Source of the DNA: JANMAT01 sp031359995
Lineage (GTDB): Bacteria > Actinomycetota > Acidimicrobiia > Acidimicrobiales > Ilumatobacteraceae
Assembly: GCA_031359995.1 (NCBI GenBank)
Contig: JANMAT010000012.1
Coordinates: forward strand, 1-12,277
DNA length: 12,277 nt
Reading direction: 5' to 3'
Below, in pieces: positions 5,447 through 12,277 of the stretch; within the stretch, counting starts at the first letter, position 1; each line of letters starts with the position of its first letter. The position numbers and the translations under genes are program-made. Under the pieces are notes generated by a model. That model was given only the letters and a program-made list of their open reading frames with translations. It ran no database searches and was not told where the DNA came from.

Positions 5447-8400
5447 GTGAACGTCCAAGCAGCGATTTTCCGATGGGTACGAGGACGAAAGGTCGTACAC
5501 CTGGTCGTAGGACTGGGGCTGGTCGGCGGGATGCTGGTCGTCCAGGCTCAGGAGAGCCCGGTGCAAGCGCTCGGCACCAACACGCTCCACCTGTCCGTGG
5601 TGAGCGCCGTCGACGGCACCACGCCGGTCGGCTCGTTCAAGTACCTGATCAACCTCGACAACACGGGCACGACCGGTCAGCGCGAGAACGCCGTCGACGA
5701 CGGGCAGCCGTGCTCGCCGATCGGGAACAGCGCCTATCCGGCCAGCTGCTCGTGGACCTCCATGGGCGTGGCCAGCTCCAGCCCGGTGGTCACCTCGGGC
5801 ACCGATGGCGACTTCGCCGGCAACGCCGGCGTCGAGCTGCTCGACGGTCCCTACGTCGTGTCCGTGCTGGCCGATGGCTACAAGCTCGACGGCGCCCACT
5901 TCACGCTGCCGGTCACGGGCGACGTCGTCGTGCTGATGCAGCCCATCGGTGACGGCCTGCCGACGGCGACGATCCAGTCCGCCGTGTTCGAGGACATCTC
6001 GCCGGTCAACAGCGCACCCGACCTGCCGCTCGAGCACGGGCTGGCCGGCTTCAAGGGCCAGATCAACGACTACCTCGGCCAGGTCACCACCGACGTCTTC
6101 GGCAACCCCCTGTGCAGCGGGTATGACGGCACCGGCACGGTCATCACCGGCACCGGCGGCAACTGCCTCAGCAAGTGCTACGTGGTCGACAACGGCCTCG
6201 ACCTCGGCACGGTCGCCCCCATCGCCGACGGCTTCGGTGACGGGATCGTCAGCGGTGTCTGCCCGACCGATCCGACCGGTCTCACCATGGTCGGCGGTGG
6301 CGCCGTGCCCCCGACCGCGGTCATCGAAGGCAAGGTCAAGATCCCGAACCTGGGGCCCAACCGCTACACGCTGTCGATCTCGCCGGTCGACGGCTCCGGC
6401 TTCATCCAGACCACCACGCTCGAAGGCAACCACGACTGGGACGCCTGGGTCATGGAGGGCGCCACCGGCCTCGACACCGAGTTCGTGCAGGGCGGCGAGC
6501 CGTTCCCGGCCATCATCTTCGGCTACGTCCGACCGACCAACCTGATCGCCGGTAGCGGCGGCCTCGGTCACGTGAAGGGCGTCGTCACCGGCGTCAAGGT
6601 GTACTACCCGCCCAAGGGCGGCACGACCCAGCAGGGCCAGATCTTCGGCGGCCTCGCCGGCGCCAAGATCGACAAGCCGATCTCCGATGCGTGGGTGACG
6701 CTCACCCGCCTCGACGGCGTCAACCTCGATACGGCCGTGTACGTCGGCAAGGCCGATGTGAACGGTGCGTTCGACATCGCCAACGTCCCCGACGGTTCCT
6801 ACACGATCTCGTGGTGGGACGAGGCCCAGAACGACATCCTCGATCTGCAGCAGCTCACCGTGAACAACGGCGAGGTCGTCGACCTCGGCATCCTGCCCCT
6901 CAACGGGTGGTGGACCTACTACGACGGTTACGTCTTCAACGACACCAACCGAAACGGCGTCAAGGACGCCGGTGAGGCCGGCATCCCGAACTTCACCCTG
7001 ACCATGCGCAAGCGGGAGAACTCGCTCATGGACCGTGGTTCCACCACGGCCCGGACGGACGCCAACGGCTACTACAAGTTCGAAGGCGCCTACCCCATGA
7101 CCCAGTGGTACGTCATGGAGGCCTACAACGACCGCTACTACTCGACCGGCGCCACGTTCCAGGCCGACAACCAGCCCACGCCCACGACGATCCACGCCGA
7201 CCGTGACGCCAACGGCAAGTTCACCGGTAGCGGCGTCGACGTGAGCACCCTGCCCATCATCGGCCTCGGCGGCCACCTCGACTGGGGCGTGCACCCCTAC
7301 GACGCCACCGGCACCGCATCGAACGGCGTCGATCCCCGCAACGGCGGCATCGTCGGCACCGTCTCCTACGACACGACCCGCAACGAGCTCGACCCGCGCT
7401 ACGCCGCGGTCGAGGACTGGCAGCCCGGCGTCTCCGGCCTGACCGTCGACCTGTTCACGCCGATCCTCTGCGGCACCAACGCCGGTGTCCCCTGTGACGT
7501 GACCGGTCGCTACGAAGTGGCGACCGACGGCTCCTACGCCACCGGCACGAAGATCAACACCTACGTCACCGAGACCTGGCAGCAGCCCACCGGCTGCACC
7601 GCCCGAGACGTCGACGGCAACCCGCTCGTGGCGGGCGTCGACGAGAAGGTGCTGCCCACCACCGCCAACGCCCCCTGCCTCGAAGGCCCGCTCGAGGGCG
7701 TGCAGTTCGAGAACGGCTGGGCCGCGGTCGACGGGAACTACGGCTTCGGCGAAGGCTGCTTCGGCCCCACCGGCACGCCGCTCGACGTGACCGCCACCGA
7801 TCCGTCCAACCCCACGTGTGACACCGGAGCCTTCTCCCCGTTGCCCGGTGGCAAGGACTACCTCGTCCGCGTCGAGATCCCCGACGACGCCCAGGGCCGG
7901 CCCGCCTACAAGTTCACGCGGGAAGAGGACATCAACGTCGCCAACGGCGATCAGTTCGTGCCCCAGGTCCCGCCGCCGGCCTGCGCCGGTGCGCTCCACA
8001 CGGTCGATGTCAAGGGCATCCTGCCCGACGGCGCCAACGCGACGGACAACGCCACGTTCGCCGGGATCGGCGGCTCGCCGTACGAGGGCATGGCCAAGCC
8101 GCTGTGCGACACCAAGCTGGTGACCCTGGCCAACGGCAAGTCCATCGTGCCCACGTTCAACGTGTTCACCGATGTGCCGCTGCCGGGCCGCTTCTGGGGC
8201 CTGGTGGTCGACGACCTGAACTTCTCGACCAACCCCCGCTCGTTGATGGTCGGTGAGAAGTCCGGCGTGCCCTTCGCGCCCATCGGCATCTACGACTACA
8301 CCGGTCGCCTCGTCCACACGGCCGAGTCCGACTTCAACGGCCTGTGGGACGTGCTGATGCCGTCGACGAACCGCATCAACTGCCCGACGCCGTCGGGTGT

Positions 8401-11400
8401 GTGCGGCAACCTCTACCGCTTCGTGGGCAACGACCCGGGCACCCCGGGTCACCTCAACGCCAACTTCCACCCCGAGTTCCGCACCATCGCCGCCGAGTTC
8501 GAGGCCCTTCCGGGTCTGATCGTGCCGGCCGATCTGGCGCCGACGCAGGTGGGCGTCACCGTGCAGCTGCCCGGTGGGCAGATCAACCAGGTGGCGTGCA
8601 AGGTCGACATCGCCGCTCCGCAGATCCTGGCGGTGTCGAAGCCGTACGGCTCGACGGTTCCGACCGACGGGATCACCATCAAGGGATCCGGCTTCGGGGC
8701 CGCCGCCGGCAGCCTCGGGAAGGCGACCATCGGCGGTGCGTCACTGGCGGTCACGTCGTGGTCGGACGAGTCGATCGTGGCCACCATCCCGGCGGGCACG
8801 ACCGCCGGCATCTACCAGCTCGATCTCGTGAACGCCGGCGGCCGAAAGACGGTCAACGGGCTCACGTTCCACGTGATCGGGGCGGGCTACAGCCCGACGA
8901 TCCTCGAGGTCGGTCCGGGCAAGACCTTCGCCCCGGCCAGCGTGGCGACGGGTGCAGCCAGCCACGCCATCCAGAACGCCATCGACGCCGCCCCGGCGGG
9001 TGCTCTCGTGGTGGTCTACCCCGGGCTCGCCGAAGGGGCACGGGTCAACCCTCGTGGCGCCTACTTCGAGAACCTGGTCATCGACAAGCCCATCAAGCTC
9101 CAGGGCACCGGCTCCGGTGGCGTCACCGCCAGCGGTGCCACGATCGCCGGCTCGATCATCGACGGCAGCGCCTTCTCGGGTGACAGCCCCGTGGCCCAGG
9201 ACTGGCAGGCCAGGGTCGCCACCCTCACGTGGGACGGCAACCAGACCGTCAACGACGGCGCCGACATCACGATCCTGGCCCACGCCACGGGCGCCAACGC
9301 CTTCCCGCTGACGGGGGCGGCCACCGCGCTGCCCCGCATCGACGGCTTCGACCTGCGCGGTGGTGACCAGCAGGGCTTCCCGACGAACATCAACGCGATC
9401 GGTGGGGCGCCCACGGGTCTCGCTCCCCAGGTCGTCACGCAGGGCGGCGCGGTGTTCGCCAACGCCTACGCCCGCAGCCTGCAGATCACCAACAACGTCG
9501 TGCAGAACAACGGTGGCGGCTACGGCACCATCCGCATCGGTACGCCGGAACTGCCCGACGGCGGCAACCACAACGAGAACGTCCGCATCGCCAACAACCG
9601 GATCATCCAGAACGCCGGTACGAACCTGGCCGGTGGCATCGGGCTCTTCTACGGCTCCGACAACTACGAGGTCAGCGGCAACGACATCTGCGGCAACTTC
9701 TCGTCGGAGTACGGCGGCGGCATCTCCCACTACGGCCTGAGCCCGAACGGGAAGATCCACGACAACCGCATCTACTTCAACGAGTCCTACGACGAGGGCG
9801 CCGGCATCATGATCGCCGGTCAGCTGCCGGCCAACCCGGCGGTGCTGACCGCCGGATCGGGTCCGGTCGACATCTACGACAACGTCGTGCAGGCCAACGT
9901 GTCGAACGACGACGGCGGCGGCGTCCGGTTCCTGATGGCCGGCGACTTCCCGATGAACGTCTTCAACAACGTCGTCGTGAACAACGTGTCGGCCCACGAG
10001 GGCGGTGGCATCAGCATCAACGACGCCCCGGCGGTGCGCGTCTTCAACAACACGATCATGAAGAACCTCACGACGGCCACGGCGGTGACCAGCAACGGCT
10101 CGCCGGCCCCGGCCGGTCTGTCCACCTCGGACAACAGCGCCCAGTTGCAGGCCACGCTGCCGACGTTGTCGCCCACCTTCAGCGACCCGCTGCTGTTCAA
10201 CAACATCTTCTGGGACAACCGGGCCGGCACCCGTGCCGGTGCGGCCGTGAACGGTCTCGATGCCACGGGCGCCAGCCACTGGGATCTCGGCAACGCCGCC
10301 GGCAGCAGCCTGCTGTCGCCGACCAACTCGGTGCTGCAGGTCGCCACGGGCACGGTGGCCAGCCCGACGAATCAGGTCAACGTGGATCCACAGGTGGTCG
10401 GCACCACCGACATGGGTGTCACGTTCCAGGTGTGGCGCAACAACCCCGCCCTCATGGGGGCCATGCTGGTGGCGGCCGACGTGCCGCCGGGTCCCGGTGA
10501 CTACCACCTGGCCGGCACCTCGCCGGCGATCGACGCGGCCATCGTCGCCAAGTCGGGCGTGAACGCTCCGGCGTTCGACATCGACACCTTCGCCCGTCCC
10601 TTCGGCGGCGGCTTCGACATCGGCGCCGACGAGTTCGGCAACGTCGCCCAGATCGCCGACCTGGCGGTCACCAAGACCGACGGACTGACCGTGGTGTCCC
10701 GGGAGCAGGTGCTCACCTACACGGTGACGGTCACCAACAACGGGCCGGCCGGTGTGGCCGGCGCCCCGGTGACGGACCCGGTGCCCGCCCAGCTGCAGAA
10801 CATGAGCTGGACGTGCGCCGGCAGTGGTGTGGGCAACTCCTGCACCGCCGCGAGCGGACCGGGTGGCGTGAGCGTCGGCGTGACGTTGGCGTCGGGAGGT
10901 TCGGCCACCATCACCGTCCGGGCCCGGGTCCGGGACAACGTCAACAACGGCATGCTGATCAGCAACACGGTGACCGTGACGGCGCCCGCCGGCACGCTCG
11001 ACCCGAACCCGAGCAACAACACGGCGACCGATACCGACGTGGTCGGCGTGGACGTGGCCGTCGCGAAGACGGACAACACCCCGAGCCTCTACACCGGCAC
11101 GCGGGCCCGGTACACGATCGTCGTGTCGAAGAACTCGGTCGGCGCTCTCGCTGGCATCGGTGTGGTCGACCCCGCCCCGGTCGGGCTCACCCAGGTGACC
11201 TGGACCTGCCAGACCACCACGGGCGGCTCGTGCGGGACCGGAGGGAACAACGGCAGCGGGTCCATCAACCGCACGGTCAGCCTGGGCGGCGCGGGCAACG
11301 CGACGGTGACCTACATCGTGACCGGTCGGGTGACGGCGACGAGCGGCACGGTGACCAACACCGTGACGGTCACGCCGCCGGTCAGTGCCAATGACCCCAA

Positions 11401-12004
11401 CACGGCCAACAACGTGGCGACCGACGTCGACACCATCGCCGCCACCCCGGCGGCGCCGGCGCCGGCGGTCATCGACAACTTCAACCGGGCCAACCTGAAC
11501 AACCTCGGTGGCAACTGGCGCCAGCTCACGCTGTTCAACACGGCGGCGATCCGGGTCAACGGCAACCAGGCGACGACGGCACTCTTCCCCGGCGACGCCA
11601 TCTGGGGGGCCCCGTTCGGTGCCAACCAGGCCGCGGGCTTCACCTTCGCCAACACCACGGTGAACAACACGGGCTTGTACCTGCGGGTCAACGCCATGGG
11701 CGGCATCAACAACGCCCAGCCGGTCAACTACCTGCTGCTGACCTACAACAACGGCAACCTCACGCTGTCGACGAACAACGCCAACAACGCCGGGCAACTG
11801 CCGGTCACGTTCGCCAACGGCGACACCCTGACGGCCCGAACGGACGCCGGCGGCACGATCGTCTTCGTCTACAAGAACGGCACCTACGTCGGTCTGCTGC
11901 AGGCGCCGGCCAACTGGGGTCCCACCGGCCCCGGCGGCCGGGTGGGTATCCGCCTGCCCACCGGCGGTCGCATCGACGACTTCCAGGGAGCGACCCTCCC
12001 GTGA
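5447..12004 (+). CDS. giant secreted multidomain beta-rich surface protein (SdrD-B, IPT/TIG, beta-helix, 2x DUF11)
   Basis: A 2185-residue exported protein. GTG 5447 is preferred over ATG 5384 because GAGGAG (5433-5438) lies 8 nt upstream and it puts a Sec signal at the very N-terminus: basic RGRKVVH, then a hydrophobic run to about residue 34, with cleavage after VQA (34 or 41). Domains, numbered from this start: 43-410 beta-rich, unassigned; 412-482 carboxypeptidase-regulatory-like; 494-575 SdrD-B-like with the Ca-binding-type motif DTNRNGVKDAGE (499-510); 576-1056 unassigned, Cys-containing; 1057-1144 IPT/TIG; 1148-1732 right-handed beta-helix with NNVV rungs, ending in DIGADE; 1737-1867 and 1868-1998 DUF11, each with a WTC-x(n)-C pair; a TPAAPAPA linker; 2008-2185 a LamG/concanavalin-like C-terminus rich in Asn. 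There is no LPXTG motif, C-terminal membrane segment or S-layer repeat, so attachment is unknown. It probably acts in adhesion or as a cell-surface scaffold; no catalytic function can be assigned. A Tat-signal protein follows 50 bp downstream and is probably co-transcribed. Confidence 0.9.
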   Translation: MNVQAAIFRWVRGRKVVHLVVGLGLVGGMLVVQAQESPVQALGTNTLHLSVVSAVDGTTPVGSFKYLINLDNTGTTGQRENAVDDGQPCSPIGNSAYPASCSWTSMGVASSSPVVTSGTDGDFAGNAGVELLDGPYVVSVLADGYKLDGAHFTLPVTGDVVVLMQPIGDGLPTATIQSAVFEDISPVNSAPDLPLEHGLAGFKGQINDYLGQVTTDVFGNPLCSGYDGTGTVITGTGGNCLSKCYVVDNGLDLGTVAPIADGFGDGIVSGVCPTDPTGLTMVGGGAVPPTAVIEGKVKIPNLGPNRYTLSISPVDGSGFIQTTTLEGNHDWDAWVMEGATGLDTEFVQGGEPFPAIIFGYVRPTNLIAGSGGLGHVKGVVTGVKVYYPPKGGTTQQGQIFGGLAGAKIDKPISDAWVTLTRLDGVNLDTAVYVGKADVNGAFDIANVPDGSYTISWWDEAQNDILDLQQLTVNNGEVVDLGILPLNGWWTYYDGYVFNDTNRNGVKDAGEAGIPNFTLTMRKRENSLMDRGSTTARTDANGYYKFEGAYPMTQWYVMEAYNDRYYSTGATFQADNQPTPTTIHADRDANGKFTGSGVDVSTLPIIGLGGHLDWGVHPYDATGTASNGVDPRNGGIVGTVSYDTTRNELDPRYAAVEDWQPGVSGLTVDLFTPILCGTNAGVPCDVTGRYEVATDGSYATGTKINTYVTETWQQPTGCTARDVDGNPLVAGVDEKVLPTTANAPCLEGPLEGVQFENGWAAVDGNYGFGEGCFGPTGTPLDVTATDPSNPTCDTGAFSPLPGGKDYLVRVEIPDDAQGRPAYKFTREEDINVANGDQFVPQVPPPACAGALHTVDVKGILPDGANATDNATFAGIGGSPYEGMAKPLCDTKLVTLANGKSIVPTFNVFTDVPLPGRFWGLVVDDLNFSTNPRSLMVGEKSGVPFAPIGIYDYTGRLVHTAESDFNGLWDVLMPSTNRINCPTPSGVCGNLYRFVGNDPGTPGHLNANFHPEFRTIAAEFEALPGLIVPADLAPTQVGVTVQLPGGQINQVACKVDIAAPQILAVSKPYGSTVPTDGITIKGSGFGAAAGSLGKATIGGASLAVTSWSDESIVATIPAGTTAGIYQLDLVNAGGRKTVNGLTFHVIGAGYSPTILEVGPGKTFAPASVATGAASHAIQNAIDAAPAGALVVVYPGLAEGARVNPRGAYFENLVIDKPIKLQGTGSGGVTASGATIAGSIIDGSAFSGDSPVAQDWQARVATLTWDGNQTVNDGADITILAHATGANAFPLTGAATALPRIDGFDLRGGDQQGFPTNINAIGGAPTGLAPQVVTQGGAVFANAYARSLQITNNVVQNNGGGYGTIRIGTPELPDGGNHNENVRIANNRIIQNAGTNLAGGIGLFYGSDNYEVSGNDICGNFSSEYGGGISHYGLSPNGKIHDNRIYFNESYDEGAGIMIAGQLPANPAVLTAGSGPVDIYDNVVQANVSNDDGGGVRFLMAGDFPMNVFNNVVVNNVSAHEGGGISINDAPAVRVFNNTIMKNLTTATAVTSNGSPAPAGLSTSDNSAQLQATLPTLSPTFSDPLLFNNIFWDNRAGTRAGAAVNGLDATGASHWDLGNAAGSSLLSPTNSVLQVATGTVASPTNQVNVDPQVVGTTDMGVTFQVWRNNPALMGAMLVAADVPPGPGDYHLAGTSPAIDAAIVAKSGVNAPAFDIDTFARPFGGGFDIGADEFGNVAQIADLAVTKTDGLTVVSREQVLTYTVTVTNNGPAGVAGAPVTDPVPAQLQNMSWTCAGSGVGNSCTAASGPGGVSVGVTLASGGSATITVRARVRDNVNNGMLISNTVTVTAPAGTLDPNPSNNTATDTDVVGVDVAVAKTDNTPSLYTGTRARYTIVVSKNSVGALAGIGVVDPAPVGLTQVTWTCQTTTGGSCGTGGNNGSGSINRTVSLGGAGNATVTYIVTGRVTATSGTVTNTVTVTPPVSANDPNTANNVATDVDTIAATPAAPAPAVIDNFNRANLNNLGGNWRQLTLFNTAAIRVNGNQATTALFPGDAIWGAPFGANQAAGFTFANTTVNNTGLYLRVNAMGGINNAQPVNYLLLTYNNGNLTLSTNNANNAGQLPVTFANGDTLTARTDAGGTIVFVYKNGTYVGLLQAPANWGPTGPGGRVGIRLPTGGRIDDFQGATLP

Positions 12005-12054
12005 CCGGCAACCACAACGAACGCTCCACTGGATCTCCGAAAGGGACAACGGGC

Positions 12055-12277
12055 ATGAACGACGAGACCGCAGCGACCCGCATGGGTCGACGGGAACTCC
12101 TGAAGTGGGCCGGTGGCGCGGCAGCGCTGGCCGGTGCGGGAGGGGCACTGGCCCGCTGGAAGGGGCCGATGCTCAACCCGTTCGCCGTGGAGACGGCGGC
12201 GGCCGGGGCCCGGGACGCCCCCGCCCCCCAAGCCCCCCACATAAAGGGGGGGGCCCACGGCGGGAGAAAGGTTCCCC
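12055..12277 (+). CDS. twin-arginine (Tat) signal protein, N-terminal fragment
   Basis: 74 codons are open to the window edge. The N-terminus carries a Tat signal, MGRRELLKW (residues 10-18, twin Arg 12-13), followed by an Ala/Gly-rich hydrophobic stretch to about residue 33, then NPFAVETAAA. Tat export implies a protein folded before export, often cofactor-containing. Start ATG 12055 has AAGGGA (12041-12046) 8 nt upstream; ATG 12082 is an alternative that keeps the signal. The 50-bp gap after the surface-protein stop holds no hairpin, so one operon is likely. Secreted multicopper oxidases often start this way, but the mature region present is too short to name a family. Sequence after about 12215 is homopolymer-rich and may contain errors, so the last ~20 residues should not be trusted. 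Confidence 0.75.
   Translation, partial: MNDETAATRMGRRELLKWAGGAAALAGAGGALARWKGPMLNPFAVETAAAGARDAPAPQAPHIKGGAHGGRKVP

Noticed and set aside
9480..10080. Recurring AACAACGTCGTG-like DNA in the giant gene as a repeat or CRISPR-like array
   Set aside because: The recurrences are NNVV rungs of the coded beta-helix, irregularly spaced, in frame and with diverged codons.
5405..12148. Two very long minus-strand frames (about 1021 and 1135 codons) antisense to the giant gene
   Set aside because: They are long only because stop codons are rare in GC-rich antisense frames. They have no domain, signal peptide or ribosome site, and the sense strand carries recognisable domains throughout.

Overview
The window is high-GC DNA, most likely chromosomal and actinobacterial. 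The LeuA type, a leucine-codon leader peptide upstream of leuA, the GTG starts and the GC-rich third codon positions support this. An Acidimicrobiia-like lineage is my guess from overall protein flavour and is not proven. Both window edges cut genes: leuA at the left and an exported Tat-type protein at the right. The last ~60 bases look like a poor-quality contig end.

Layout: (1) 1-1860, minus strand. leuA (2-isopropylmalate synthase, missing only its extreme C-terminus) is preceded by a complete attenuation leader. The leader has a 15-residue peptide with four consecutive Leu codons, a 9-bp hairpin whose loop is complementary to the start of the peptide ORF (a possible pseudoknot), and an intrinsic terminator with a GAAA loop and a U-rich tail. 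(2) 1905-3071, plus strand. This is a divergent PLP-dependent class V aminotransferase / cysteine-desulfurase-like gene that ends in a 17-bp palindrome overlapping its stop codon. (3) 3255-5194. A membrane histidine kinase of the NarL-partner type with an atypical H-box (plus strand) faces a LuxR/NarL-type response regulator (minus strand), tail to tail and 11 bp apart. (4) 5195-5446 is a regulatory region between the response regulator and the next gene. It holds a symmetric inverted/direct repeat array and evenly spaced CGTAG-type repeats. (5) 5447-12004, plus strand. This is a ~2185-residue secreted mosaic surface protein: signal peptide, carboxypeptidase-regulatory-like domain, SdrD-B-like domain, IPT/TIG, a right-handed beta-helix, two DUF11 domains and a C-terminal beta-sandwich-like domain. 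(6) From 12055, plus strand, the start of a twin-arginine signal protein that is probably co-transcribed with the giant protein.

How the parts may work together: leuA is probably controlled by leucyl-tRNA supply through its leader. The kinase and regulator probably form a pair, and the regulator gene shares its upstream region with the giant exported protein. That makes regulation of the surface protein/Tat-protein unit by the pair a reasonable but unproven hypothesis. No RNA genes, IS elements or CRISPR arrays were seen. The most interesting items are the leuA leader pseudoknot, the repeat architecture at 5231-5432 and the giant protein plus Tat partner.
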